The notes: generated by a model not told the origin, from the letters alone. Shown: positions 17,045 to 26,117, numbered from the stretch's first letter. The stretch is DNA of 64,000 bases from Sphingobacterium sp. (GCA_031286695.1 JAITTY010000008.1:1-64000); one strand, 5' to 3'. Made by a program: numbers and translations.

Positions 17045-17416
17045 ATGGGAACAGAAAGCAAGAGACAGCAACGTTTTGCTGGAGTCATTCAACAGGATTT
17101 AGCAGCATTATTTCAACGCGAAGGTAATTCATGGGCTCCTGGAGCGTTCATCACGGTGACACGCGTTCGGGTTACACCAGATTTAGCAATCGCCCGCACC
17201 TATTTGAGTTTTTTGAACACAAAAACTGCACAGGAAGATATTAAAGCTATTCGTTCCAAAACATCTGAAATACGCTACAAATTAGGAGCAAAAATCAAGA
17301 ATCAGGTAAAAATAGTTCCTCAGCTCGAGTTCTTCCTGGATGACACCAACGAATATGTCGAACACATGGACAAACTATTTGAAGAGATCAGCAAAGAACC
17401 ACGCCAACCCGAATAG
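17045..17416 (+). CDS. rbfA: 30S ribosome-binding factor A
   Basis: A 123-residue protein with the KH-like fold of RbfA, needed for late 30S subunit maturation and 16S rRNA 5'-end processing. The N-terminal KRQQRFAGVIQQDLAALFQ helix and the ITVTRVRVTPDLAIARTYLSF strand pair are characteristic. ATG 17045 gives the normal N-terminus; the frame is open further upstream to 16985, but the promoter -7 box at 16998-17005 lies inside that extension. It is first of four closely packed genes. Confidence 0.88.
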   Translation: MGTESKRQQRFAGVIQQDLAALFQREGNSWAPGAFITVTRVRVTPDLAIARTYLSFLNTKTAQEDIKAIRSKTSEIRYKLGAKIKNQVKIVPQLEFFLDDTNEYVEHMDKLFEEISKEPRQPE

Positions 17417-17445
17417 TGCCATCTATCGCAGCCTGCTAAATAACG

Positions 17446-18102
17446 ATGGTATTTGAACTGAACAGTAAAAAACTTGAGTTTCCGCACCCAAGTTATGCGG
17501 AAGAAGATGGCTTACTTGCTGTAGGGGGAGATCTTTCAGCTGATCGTTTGCTACTCGCCTATTGTAACGGGATTTTTCCCTGGTTCAGCGATGACAGTCC
17601 TATACTCTGGTATGCACCCGACCCTAGATTTGTTATCTATCCTTCCAAGATCAAGATCAGCAAAAGCATGGCCGGAATCCTCCGGAAAAAAATATTTTCC
17701 TTCTCGATAGACCGCAACTTTAAAGAAGTCATTCAACATTGCGCGGCGATCAATAGAAAAGATCAAGCGGGAACCTGGATAACACAGGACATGATCAATG
17801 CATACAGGAAACTTGCTGCGCTGGGTTATGCCCACTCAGTGGAAGTATGGCAAGACAACTTGCTGGTTGGGGGGCTGTATGGCGTACTAATCAATGGGGT
17901 ATTTTGTGGCGAAAGTATGTTTTCAAAAGTCCCCAATGCCTCGAAAGCGGCCCTTATTTTTCTTGCACAAGAAATTGACCTCCGTTTAATCGATTGCCAG
18001 TTTCACACCGCTCATTTGGAAAGCATGGGCGGAGAATACCTTTCCTTGACAGATTATTTAGCAATACTAACAAAAGACCAAAGACATGAGCAGTCCGTAT
18101 AG
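17446..18102 (+). CDS. aat: Leucyl/phenylalanyl-tRNA--protein transferase
   Basis: It transfers Leu or Phe from tRNA to N-terminal Lys or Arg of proteins, marking them for ClpS-ClpAP in the N-degron pathway. The 218 residues contain the family motifs GLLAVGGDLSADRLLLAYCNGIFPW... (about 23-47, beginning GLLAVGGDLS), WYAPDPRFV near 57-65, GGLYGVLINGVFCGESMFS near 142-160, and DCQFHTAHLESMGG near 184-197. It overlaps the next gene by 17 bp and follows rbfA by 29 bp. Confidence 0.92.
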   Translation: MVFELNSKKLEFPHPSYAEEDGLLAVGGDLSADRLLLAYCNGIFPWFSDDSPILWYAPDPRFVIYPSKIKISKSMAGILRKKIFSFSIDRNFKEVIQHCAAINRKDQAGTWITQDMINAYRKLAALGYAHSVEVWQDNLLVGGLYGVLINGVFCGESMFSKVPNASKAALIFLAQEIDLRLIDCQFHTAHLESMGGEYLSLTDYLAILTKDQRHEQSV

Positions 18103-19186
18103 CAACCATTTTGATATCGCCTCGGAGGTAACTTACCTCACCACACCGGGATCCGGCTTACTTTCACGTGAAACAAAGGCCTGGCGCATGAAAAGGGATC
18201 AGGATTTCTTCGACTCCAACTCCACCCTACGCGAACAGCAGGGGGCAACCTTGGATGCCTGCCGGGAAACGCTTGGTAAATTTTTCAATTGCCCTTCCCA
18301 AAATGTCTTCCTATCCAGTTGTTTTTCCTTTGCTTTCAACACCCTGCTAGCAGGTTTACCGAAACAATCGAAAGTGCTCTTATTGGACAATGATTACCCT
18401 TCGGTTAATTTCCCTACAATTATAAGCGGTTTTGAACATCAATTTGTCACGATGGACGAACAGCTAGAAGCTAATCTATTAGACGCTATCGCGACCTTTA
18501 AACCAGACGTGCTTATTCTGTCCATTGTGCAATATATTTCCGGATTAAAAATAGATCTTTCCTTTATACAGGAATTAAAACATCAGCATCCCGAATTATT
18601 GATCGTAGGTGATGGTACCCAGTTTTTGGGAACAGATCTTTTTGATTTTGCAGATGCAGGCTTTGACGCTGTACTATCCAGTGGATACAAATGGCTTATG
18701 GCGGGTTTTGGAAATGGTTTTGTTCTTTTAAGTGACAGACTCAAAGCAATTCTATATGCTGATATCCAAAAAAAATACAGCTTTCTCAACAATCAATGGA
18801 TGAATAAATCTGTGGTACAACTCTGTTTCGAGCCGGGTCACCTGGATACACTGTCGCACGGAACTTTACAACAGTCTCTACTTCAATTGGAACAATGGGG
18901 ATTTTCCGATACAGTGAGTTATACCCAAAACCTACTTGCGGATGCCCGAGCTGAACTCTCCGACAGAAAACTGTTATTGGATAGCATTGTCAACCGACGT
19001 CCGCAGAGCAATATCTTCAATATACAGATCAACCCCGACTATTATCAAACCCTCCTGGATGAGGGAATAAAATGCTTTCCCCGAGGTTCGGGAATCCGCG
19101 TAGGGTTTCATTTATACAATGATCGCTCGGATCTTGAAAAGCTATTATATATTATTGACACAAAAGTAATTAACCATGAAATTTAG
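18086..19186 (+). CDS. Class V aminotransferase-like PLP protein
   Basis: A 366-residue fold-type I PLP enzyme resembling cysteine desulfurases / selenocysteine lyases in outline. The PLP Asp is in LLIVGDGTQFLGTDLF near 171-187 and the Schiff-base Lys is in LSSGYKWLMAGFGNG near 195-209. It lacks the C-terminal Cys loop and the SUF/ISC context of dedicated desulfurases, so substrate is unknown. It overlaps aat by 17 bp upstream and the DUF2027 gene by 11 bp downstream, indicating coupled translation in one operon. Confidence 0.75.
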   Translation: MSSPYSNHFDIASEVTYLTTPGSGLLSRETKAWRMKRDQDFFDSNSTLREQQGATLDACRETLGKFFNCPSQNVFLSSCFSFAFNTLLAGLPKQSKVLLLDNDYPSVNFPTIISGFEHQFVTMDEQLEANLLDAIATFKPDVLILSIVQYISGLKIDLSFIQELKHQHPELLIVGDGTQFLGTDLFDFADAGFDAVLSSGYKWLMAGFGNGFVLLSDRLKAILYADIQKKYSFLNNQWMNKSVVQLCFEPGHLDTLSHGTLQQSLLQLEQWGFSDTVSYTQNLLADARAELSDRKLLLDSIVNRRPQSNIFNIQINPDYYQTLLDEGIKCFPRGSGIRVGFHLYNDRSDLEKLLYIIDTKVINHEI

Positions 19187-19826
19187 AATAGGCGACTTAG
19201 TCCGCTTTGTCGATGAACCCATAGAGGGACATATTACATCCATGCAACCCAACGATATTGTCGGTGTTACAGACGACACTGGTTTTGAGATTCCCGTGCC
19301 AATGGACAAAATCACGCTTGTTTTCGGCAATATGCGCCGTGCAGATGATGAGCTTGATCAGCATGCGACTCCACTGACACCGCATCGATTTATCGAAAAA
19401 GGGATACTTTTGGCGATCTCGGGAGATCACAAAGATGGACTCGCCAAATTACATATCATCAATGAAACGAGCTTTGAGCTCCTGGTATCTGTAGCTGAAG
19501 CTACAGCAAATAAAGTGAAAGGTATTTTTAGCAATAAGATACCGCCACACGATTCTATGCAGTTCTATACAGGCAACTTTGCAAATGTTGGAAAATGGCC
19601 CACTTTCCGTTTCCAGATCATCAGACATAGCGGCAGTTTACAGGAACTGACCTCCCCAATCAATAGGGAACAGCGTGTACGTCCTGTAGACCTCACCAAT
19701 CCAAAAGTTCTTAACGAAATTTTGGATGAAAAAATATGGTCCTACGAACTGGATAAGATCGAAGAGGATTTAGGACTGGATAAACTGAAAAATCATTTTA
19801 TACCGCATCGCCCAAATAAAAAATAA
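19176..19826 (+). CDS. DUF2027-type protein without Smr domain
   Basis: A 216-residue protein. An N-terminal KOW/SH3-like barrel (FRIGDLVRFVDEPIEGHITS, about 3-22) is followed by a beta-rich DUF2027-like domain (about 70-165). In Bacteroidota this architecture usually continues into a C-terminal Smr nuclease domain; here the chain ends after a short helical tail, so it appears to be a version lacking Smr. The assignment to DUF2027 is by pattern and is moderately sure. It is last in the rbfA-aat operon and overlaps the aminotransferase by 11 bp. Confidence 0.6.
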   Translation: MKFRIGDLVRFVDEPIEGHITSMQPNDIVGVTDDTGFEIPVPMDKITLVFGNMRRADDELDQHATPLTPHRFIEKGILLAISGDHKDGLAKLHIINETSFELLVSVAEATANKVKGIFSNKIPPHDSMQFYTGNFANVGKWPTFRFQIIRHSGSLQELTSPINREQRVRPVDLTNPKVLNEILDEKIWSYELDKIEEDLGLDKLKNHFIPHRPNKK

Positions 19827-19858
19827 GCTAGATGAAATTCATCTAGCTTATTTTTTAT
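19816..19858. terminator. Bidirectional terminator with a 19-bp stem
   Basis: Left arm 19816-19834 and right arm 19840-19858 pair perfectly (core AAGCTAGATG/CATCTAGCTT, flanked by A-run and T-run) around the loop AAATT. It includes the stop codon of the upstream gene and separates it from the convergent gene at 19880. Confidence 0.85.
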
Positions 19859-19879
19859 GCCTATCCTGTATGCTGTACT

Positions 19880-20278
19880 TTATTCAGCTTTTGATACCAC
19901 TTTCTTTGTACTCAGCAGCAACAATAAGATCCCAATCAAATAGACAATCCAGCCCCAGCGCATATGCAGGGATTTAGAAAGCAATTTATCGGCAAATCCC
20001 CAACCAAAATAATTATTGATCTTAAACCAGACTGCGGTTATACTCAACAGGTACCAACAGGCAGCTAATCGGGTCATCCATTGATAGGCTCTTACTGCAC
20101 GCACAAAAAACAACAGAGCAGTCACACCCAAAATCAGCAGTGTAATAAAAAATAAATAGGCGTCCACCTGATATAGATTCCAGTTTCCTTTAATAGGAAC
20201 TTTTAAGAACGGTGTCATGCTGGACAAAAAACATACGATCAGTCCAACGATAGCAAAGTATTTCTTGATAATAATCAT
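19880..20278 (-). CDS. Small integral membrane protein
   Basis: A 132-residue protein with four clear hydrophobic helices (about 5-24, 41-62, 70-88, 106-124) and short polar links. The predicted ends are cytoplasmic and basic (IIIKKYF at the start, STKKVV at the end). No family recognised. It stands alone between two terminator-like structures. Confidence 0.6.
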   Translation of the reverse strand: MIIIKKYFAIVGLIVCFLSSMTPFLKVPIKGNWNLYQVDAYLFFITLLILGVTALLFFVRAVRAYQWMTRLAACWYLLSITAVWFKINNYFGWGFADKLLSKSLHMRWGWIVYLIGILLLLLSTKKVVSKAE

Positions 20279-20497
20279 GATTCAAATTACGCTAAAATTC
20301 GTACGAATATAAGTTGAATATTGACACATATATAACTTGTCTTTCGCTTTTTGAAAAATTATTCTATTTTTAAACACAATTCCCACTCAGAATTAGCAAA
20401 AAACGAGACTAATTCAGGTATACACAGGCGTTGACAAACAATGCTGATTAGACAAAGGGGAAGCGTATAAGTTTTAAAATTAAGCCGAATCATAAAC

Positions 20498-21337
20498 ATG
20501 AAAAGAGAAGTTGAAGAAGTAGCCGCAGAACAACCTGCACAGCCAAATAAAAAGAAAAAGATCTATGTCATTATCGGTATTATCCTATTGGTGATCTTAG
20601 CAGGTGGCGGATATTACAACTATACACAGCGACAGGCATTAGACGGGTTGCAGGTAGATAGCGCCGCAACAGCCGTCATCGGATTTGACAATGCAGATCC
20701 CAAAGACTTAGAAGATGCCGATGGCTGGAGTTCACTTGATGATTATCAACATTGGAACAATGCCATTTTTACGCTTCCTGAGTATGACAATATCCCATTG
20801 CGTTATCGCCGCGGGATTACCAAAATATTTATGGGCAACAATTACCTGGAGCCAGTCGATGATAAACCTATCTACAAATTTACACGGATAAAAGATCGTG
20901 CAAAATCTGTTTTCTGTTATGGCAATTTTACCGATCGTAACGATTCAGATAGCTGGAATAAGGAAATGGCATTTTTGGTTGAGAAAAATGATTACCAAAG
21001 CAGTGCAATCTGGATCATTTCAGCAAAGGGCGACATTCTATTCTGGAAGGAATATTCAAGTGAATTGCCACTGATCAACAGCTTCAAAAAGGGACAAAAG
21101 ATTTTTATGGATGAAATGAAATTGGTCCCTGCTCCTGCTGATGGAATTATTGTCAAGAATAAAAATTCCAAATATGCATTGATTTACAATAAAAGCAGTA
21201 AAACCTTTGACAGCTATTACCAATACAGCGATAGCGAAATTCAAGAAGCTACTGCTTCCGAAGAGGAACCTTATGTAGAAGAATTGGACGATGTCACTAT
21301 AGATTCGGCAAAGACAAATACAGGTGTGAAAGAGTGA
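20498..21337 (+). CDS. Membrane-anchored protein of unknown function
   Basis: A 279-residue protein with a charged N-terminal tail (EEVAAEQPAQPNKKKK), one transmembrane helix at about 24-43 (YVIIGIILLVILAGGGYY), and a periplasmic domain of about 230 residues ending in an acidic tail. No domain family is recognised. It precedes hemA on the same strand but is separated by 219 bp with a hairpin, so is probably a separate unit. Confidence 0.6.
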   Translation: MKREVEEVAAEQPAQPNKKKKIYVIIGIILLVILAGGGYYNYTQRQALDGLQVDSAATAVIGFDNADPKDLEDADGWSSLDDYQHWNNAIFTLPEYDNIPLRYRRGITKIFMGNNYLEPVDDKPIYKFTRIKDRAKSVFCYGNFTDRNDSDSWNKEMAFLVEKNDYQSSAIWIISAKGDILFWKEYSSELPLINSFKKGQKIFMDEMKLVPAPADGIIVKNKNSKYALIYNKSSKTFDSYYQYSDSEIQEATASEEEPYVEELDDVTIDSAKTNTGVKE

Positions 21338-21360
21338 TTTAGGGTGTCTTATAGCTGAAA

Positions 21361-21390
21361 ATTTTCGTCACGACGAAGCGTGACGAAAAT
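21361..21390. repeat. Perfect 12-bp hairpin after the 20498 gene
   Basis: ATTTTCGTCACG (21361-21372) and CGTGACGAAAAT (21379-21390) pair around ACGAAG. No clean T-run follows on either side, so it is either a weak terminator or a structural or regulatory element. Confidence 0.6.
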
Positions 21391-21517
21391 CACTTCCTTG
21401 CAAACAAGAAAGTAACAAATTGAAAAACAAATAGTTACATCACAAAAACATCTATTTAAAATCTTTCTAAATTAATCCCTTTGACAGATTTTTGACACAA
21501 GCACAAAGCTTTTAAGC

Positions 21518-21525
21518 TACATTTG
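21518..21525 (+). promoter_or_regulatory. -7 box of the hemA promoter
   Basis: TACATTTG matches TAnnTTTG. The best -33 candidate, TTTTTG, ends 23 bp upstream, which is wider than usual. The predicted start is near 21530, about 27 nt before the TTG start of hemA. Confidence 0.45.
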
Positions 21526-21556
21526 TACCGTTAAATATAAGCGAGGGATTAGAGCT

Positions 21557-22798
21557 TTGAAAAATCTTAAAGTATTAGCGTTTACTCATAAACATGTCGA
21601 ACTAAAAGATCTAGGTAATCTAGTGATCTGCAATGAGGATTTAGAAAGTCGCCTCATCAATCTAAAGCATAGCCTAGATATTCCAGAGATCTTTTATATA
21701 GGTACTTGTAACCGGGTAGAGTTTGTATTTTATGGTGCTCATGAATTGACGCATGAATTCATTGCTGACTTTATGGGAAAACTAAACTTCTGTGTACCCC
21801 AGGAAAGACTTCAATGTTATTTAGGACAGGTTAACAAATACGAGGGTATGGATGCCTTAAATCACCTGCTTCGGATGTCCTGTTCACTTGAAAGTCTTGT
21901 TGTCGGTGAAAAAGAAATTTTGGCTCAAGTACGTCGGGCTTATGATCGTTGTAGGGAAGCTGGTTTTACCGGAGATTTTCTACGCCTGATGATGGATCGA
22001 CTTGTAAAAACAGCCAAGGAGGTATATACCTATACTAAAATTTCCCGAAACCCAATTTCAGTTGTATCCCTTGCCTACCGCAAATTGCGCGAATTAAAAC
22101 TGGTTGAAAATCCTAGAATCTTAATCATTGGTTCTGGAGAAACCAATCAAAATTTAGCGAAATATTTCCAAAAGAACCAAAAAGCCAAGTTTGTTATTTT
22201 TAACCGCACACTGGAGAATGCAAAGGCCCTAGCCGAAGAATTAAACGCTGAGGCTTACCCCTTGGCTGAGATCGATCAGTACAAAGAAGGTTTTGATATT
22301 CTAATTACGTGTACGGGTGCTCCAACCTCAATTATTGATAATGCACTTTATCAATCTTTGCTAAATGGAGAGACCGACAAGAAAATTATCATTGACCTGG
22401 CTGTTCCGAATGATATTGACGCTGAAGTTCTCAAAAATAATCCGATTCATTATATCGAGGTAAGTAGCTTGCAGGCTATTGCGGAGAAAAACATCCAAGA
22501 GCGTTATAATGAATTAGAGAGTGCTGAAAAGATCATTCAGGACAATATTCAAGAATTTTTACCTTTAATCAAACAAAGACGTGTAGAGGTTGCTATGCGC
22601 GAGGTTCCCGAAAAGATTAAAGAAATTAAATCCTTCGCCTTAAACGAGGTTTTTGCCCAAGAGGTTCAAGCCCTGACCCCTGAGGCGAGAGAGGTATTGG
22701 AAAAAGTCATCAACTATATGGAAAAGAAATACATCAAAGTTCCTATGGTTATGGCAAAAGAAATTCTAGTCAAAACTCCAGAAACGGAGAAAAACTAA
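21557..22798 (+). CDS. hemA: Glutamyl-tRNA reductase
   Basis: It reduces glutamyl-tRNA(Glu) with NADPH to glutamate-1-semialdehyde, the first committed step of C5-pathway heme synthesis. The 413 residues include the catalytic Cys in IGTCNRVEF near 48-56, the substrate-binding ESLVVGEKEILAQV near 111-124, and the NADPH Rossmann segment ILIIGSGETNQNLA near 191-204. The reading frame begins with TTG at 21557; no in-frame ATG gives the family's N-terminus (KNLKVLAFTHK), so I accept the rare start. It opens the heme cluster with hemCD, hemB and hemL. Confidence 0.9.
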   Translation: MKNLKVLAFTHKHVELKDLGNLVICNEDLESRLINLKHSLDIPEIFYIGTCNRVEFVFYGAHELTHEFIADFMGKLNFCVPQERLQCYLGQVNKYEGMDALNHLLRMSCSLESLVVGEKEILAQVRRAYDRCREAGFTGDFLRLMMDRLVKTAKEVYTYTKISRNPISVVSLAYRKLRELKLVENPRILIIGSGETNQNLAKYFQKNQKAKFVIFNRTLENAKALAEELNAEAYPLAEIDQYKEGFDILITCTGAPTSIIDNALYQSLLNGETDKKIIIDLAVPNDIDAEVLKNNPIHYIEVSSLQAIAEKNIQERYNELESAEKIIQDNIQEFLPLIKQRRVEVAMREVPEKIKEIKSFALNEVFAQEVQALTPEAREVLEKVINYMEKKYIKVPMVMAKEILVKTPETEKN

Positions 22799-22974
22799 AT
22801 CAATTATTTCCTGACATATAATGACAGTAACGTGTCAACATATTCCTTCGATTTATTTATTTTTGTTTCGATAAATGGTATTAAACACATTTTTCCAAAA
22901 TTGTTCATTTTCCGATAGCTAGGCTGTATCAAAAACACGTTCTGTGTGCGTTGAATTGTTGGCTACCGGTGGAA

Positions 22975-22982
22975 TAAATTTG
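22975..22982 (+). promoter_or_regulatory. -7 box of a hemCD promoter
   Basis: TAAATTTG, with TTG 21 bp upstream (22951-22953). It gives a start near 22987, 27 nt before the GTG start of hemCD, so hemCD may be transcribed separately from hemA. Confidence 0.4.
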
Positions 22983-23013
22983 TGATTGTTTTAATAGGTA
23001 AAGTAAAATTAAC

Positions 23014-24600
23014 GTGAATAGAAAACTAATTATTGGTACCCGGGGAAGCGTTCTTGCCATGTGGCAGGCAAATTTTGTAAAAGATCGATTGGCAGAAATC
23101 GGAATTGAAGCAGAATTAAAAGTCATTAAAACGCAGGGTGACATCATTCAGCACCTCCGTTTGGATAAATTGGAAGGCAAAGGATTTTTCACCAAAGAAC
23201 TTGAAGAAGAACTTCTGAACGGAACCATCGATTTAGCCGTACACTCACATAAAGATTTACCTACGGTCAATCCTCCCGGATTGATCATTGCTGCTGTTTC
23301 AGAGCGCGAAGATCCAGCTGAATTATTAATTATCCACAAAGATTGTGTGGACATCAAAAAGCGTTTATCGTTAAAGCACAATGCAACTGTTGGAACATCT
23401 TCCAACCGTAGAAAAGCACAGATATCAGCGCTGCGTCCGGATCTGGAGTTTGATGATCTCCGTGGTAATCTGCAGACAAGAATGCAAAAATTACGCGATG
23501 AGCAATATGATGCAATTGTGCTAGCGAAGGCAGGCATTGCCCGTATTGAGATGGATATTACGGATTTTCATGTTGAAGAAATTCCTCCTGTTGAAATTAT
23601 CCCTGCTCCGGCACAAGGTGTATTGGCCATTCAGATCCGTGAACTTGACAAGGAACTTTTTGATGCATTACAACCGCTGAATAATGAAGAAGTCGCAAAA
23701 ACAATTGCTGTCGAACGTCTGGTATTAAACAAATTTGACGCGGGCTGTCATGCCCCACTTGGTTGTTATTGCCGCAAAAGTGGTGATGAATATGAAGCTT
23801 GGGCTTCTATTGCAGAAACAAGTGAGGATTTCCCGGACCGTGTATATCTCAGAGACACAGATACGGCACGTTTAGCAGAGCGTATTTTCAGTAAGTATGC
23901 AAAAGATAGAAAACTGCCACAATCTGTATTTATCTCAAGAGAGGTAGATGAAAATTCCTATTTCGCAAGAGCGATGGCCAAACATAACATTGGTATTGAA
24001 GGCCGCTCTTTGATTAAAATATTCCCTATCATCAATAAATTGGATCCTTTCATTCTGAAACATGTGGATTGGATTATATTTTCAAGCAAAAATGGCATTG
24101 AACACTTTTTCAATTTAGAACCCCGTTTAAGCAAAAAAACCAAAATAGGTGTTATTGGACGTGGCTCAGAAGAAATTTTGCGTAAATATGATCGCGTTGC
24201 TGATTTTTCTGGCGACAGTGAGGGCATTAACATGGAGGAGATTGCGAAGAAATTTGCGGAACTGGCCAATGGTGGAACCGTGCTTATTCCACGTGCAAAA
24301 GAATCCTTGGAAACCATCCAAAAAGCGTTGAGTCCGGAGACGAAAATCATTAATATACCGGTCTATGAAACGGTCTTAGAAGAAAATGTAGATCCATCCA
24401 ATGCGGAGGTTTTGGTCTTTACCAGTCCAAGTAATGTGGAAGCTTATTTTGCGGACAATCTACTGGAACCGGGCCAGAAAGTAATCTGTATCGGCCGTTC
24501 TACCGGTGCAAAATTTGATGAGATGAATGTGCCTTATACACTTCCTTATTCTCCAGATGAGATCGGTCTTTCCGAAGCCGTTTTTGGATTGGAGTATTAG
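23014..24600 (+). CDS. hemC: Fused hydroxymethylbilane synthase / uroporphyrinogen-III synthase
   Basis: A 528-residue bifunctional protein. Residues about 1-305 are HemC, which condenses four porphobilinogens: IIGTRGSVLAMWQ at 5-17, the HSHKDLPT active-site loop near 78-85, and the dipyrromethane-cofactor Cys in DAGCHAPLGCY near 240-250. Residues about 306-528 are HemD-like, which closes and inverts ring D: VFISREVDENSYFA start, IFSSKNGIEHFF near 351-362, VFTSPSNVEAYF near 474-485. HemC alone is about 310 residues, so this is a fusion of consecutive enzymes. The start is GTG; no ATG fits. Confidence 0.9.
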   Translation: MNRKLIIGTRGSVLAMWQANFVKDRLAEIGIEAELKVIKTQGDIIQHLRLDKLEGKGFFTKELEEELLNGTIDLAVHSHKDLPTVNPPGLIIAAVSEREDPAELLIIHKDCVDIKKRLSLKHNATVGTSSNRRKAQISALRPDLEFDDLRGNLQTRMQKLRDEQYDAIVLAKAGIARIEMDITDFHVEEIPPVEIIPAPAQGVLAIQIRELDKELFDALQPLNNEEVAKTIAVERLVLNKFDAGCHAPLGCYCRKSGDEYEAWASIAETSEDFPDRVYLRDTDTARLAERIFSKYAKDRKLPQSVFISREVDENSYFARAMAKHNIGIEGRSLIKIFPIINKLDPFILKHVDWIIFSSKNGIEHFFNLEPRLSKKTKIGVIGRGSEEILRKYDRVADFSGDSEGINMEEIAKKFAELANGGTVLIPRAKESLETIQKALSPETKIINIPVYETVLEENVDPSNAEVLVFTSPSNVEAYFADNLLEPGQKVICIGRSTGAKFDEMNVPYTLPYSPDEIGLSEAVFGLEY

Positions 24601-24620
24601 TTATTAAATAATTAAAAAAA

Positions 24621-25589
24621 ATGTTACAACGTCCGAGAAGAAATCGTAAATCTGCCGTGATTCGCGACATGATTCAAGAGACACGTTTAGACGCGTCAAA
24701 TTTGATTTTCCCACTTTTTATCGTCGATGGGCAGAATCAAAAAACTGAGGTTAAATCGATGCCTGGCATCTATCGCTATTCGATAGACAATCTATTGAAA
24801 GAAGTGGAAAGCTGTCTCAAACTGGGCTTACGCTCATTTGATCTTTTCCCTAATATTGAAGAGTCACTAAAAGACAAATACGCCACAGAAAGCTACCGTG
24901 ATGGAAGCTTATACTTACGTGCTATTGCAGCTGTCAAGAAACATTTTCCTGAGGCTTGTATCGTAACCGATGTTGCCATGGACCCTTACAGCAGTGACGG
25001 ACACGATGGAATCGTCGAAAATGGTGAGATCCTAAACGATGAGACATTAGAGGTGTTGGGCAAAATGGCCTTAGCACATGCACAATCAGGTGCAGATATC
25101 ATAGCCCCATCTGATATGATGGACGGCCGCATCGGTTACATCCGTGAACTATTGGACCATAATGGTTTCACAAACGTTTCTTTGATGTCCTATACGGCAA
25201 AATATGCTTCGGCCTATTATGGTCCTTTTAGAGATGCTTTGGGCTCGGCGCCCAAACATGGCGATAAAAAGACCTACCAGATGAATCCTGCCAATGCAAA
25301 AGAGGCGCTTATCGAAGCACAGCTTGACGCCCAGGAAGGAGCAGATTTTCTGATGGTAAAACCAGGACTTCCCTACTTGGATATCGTCAAACTTCTTGCA
25401 GACAACTTCGATCTACCAATTGCGGTATATAATGTCAGCGGTGAGTATGCGATGTTAAAGGCGGCTATTCAAAACGGCTGGTTAGACGAACGTGTTATTC
25501 TAGAAACACTTCTAAGCTTCAGACGTGCCGGTGCTACAGCAATCTTATCCTATCACTCCAAAGAAGTATTGGAAAAAGGTTTTATTTAA
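24621..25589 (+). CDS. hemB: Porphobilinogen synthase (delta-aminolevulinate dehydratase)
   Basis: It joins two 5-aminolevulinates into porphobilinogen. The 322 residues show the Schiff-base lysines in SYTAKYASAYYGPF near 190-203 and FLMVKPGLPYLD near 241-252. In place of the Cys-rich zinc site, the metal loop reads DVAMDPYSSDGHDGIV (about 117-132) with Asp residues, so the enzyme should belong to the zinc-independent, magnesium-type class. It follows hemCD by 20 bp. Confidence 0.93.
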   Translation: MLQRPRRNRKSAVIRDMIQETRLDASNLIFPLFIVDGQNQKTEVKSMPGIYRYSIDNLLKEVESCLKLGLRSFDLFPNIEESLKDKYATESYRDGSLYLRAIAAVKKHFPEACIVTDVAMDPYSSDGHDGIVENGEILNDETLEVLGKMALAHAQSGADIIAPSDMMDGRIGYIRELLDHNGFTNVSLMSYTAKYASAYYGPFRDALGSAPKHGDKKTYQMNPANAKEALIEAQLDAQEGADFLMVKPGLPYLDIVKLLADNFDLPIAVYNVSGEYAMLKAAIQNGWLDERVILETLLSFRRAGATAILSYHSKEVLEKGFI

Positions 25590-25626
25590 CAAATGCCAAA
25601 TTATCTTCGGTAATCGGAATATAGCT

Positions 25627-25662
25627 AACAAAAGCTCGGGAATTCATTTCCGAGCTTTTGTT
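25627..25662 (+). terminator. Intrinsic terminator after hemB
   Basis: AACAAAAGCTCGG (25627-25639) pairs with CCGAGCTTTTGTT (25650-25662), followed by TTTT. It separates hemB from the small secreted protein and hemL. Confidence 0.75.
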
Positions 25663-25724
25663 TTTTATTATTTAAACCTTTTTACGACATCACTGTCAAA
25701 CAGAAAATTATAATCCGCCTTATT

Positions 25725-26117
25725 ATGTTAAAAAGTATTATAATCAGCAGTTTCCTGTTATCGACACCTTCCGTACATGAACACACCTTTTACTCCTTTT
25801 TGGAAGGCAATTGGACTGCAACCGACGCTAAACTGAAGTCAATCACATTTAATAAGAATGGTGACGCCTTTTTCACCTTTTCAAATTCAAACCCTCAAAG
25901 TCCCCAGACCTCAATTCATCAGAAAGTAGATAGCATAGCTATATTAAATCGCAAAAAATTTAGTGGCTACTTTTTCAGTCCAAACCTCTTTGGGAAATAT
26001 AATGATAACAAGACAGCTTTTGAGATTGAAATTAAGTCAGCGAATGAAATTATCCTGTTTGTCAATAAACAGGAAATACAATTAATAAAAAATAAACCCG
26101 TTACACAATTTAAATAG
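25725..26117 (+). CDS. Small secreted protein of unknown function
   Basis: A 130-residue protein with a short signal-like N-terminus (hydrophobic 3-14). The remainder is beta-rich with many Asn, Ser and Phe (FYSFLEGNWTATDAKL, AFFTFSNSN), resembling lipocalin-like or THAP4-like ligand-binding barrels only loosely. It lies between hemB and hemL on the same strand, after a terminator. Whether it has any link to heme is unknown. Confidence 0.45.
   Translation: MLKSIIISSFLLSTPSVHEHTFYSFLEGNWTATDAKLKSITFNKNGDAFFTFSNSNPQSPQTSIHQKVDSIAILNRKKFSGYFFSPNLFGKYNDNKTAFEIEIKSANEIILFVNKQEIQLIKNKPVTQFK

Noticed and set aside
21361..21390. Hairpin after the 20498 gene as an intrinsic terminator.
   Set aside because: Perfect stem but no T-run on either strand, so it is listed as a structural repeat instead.
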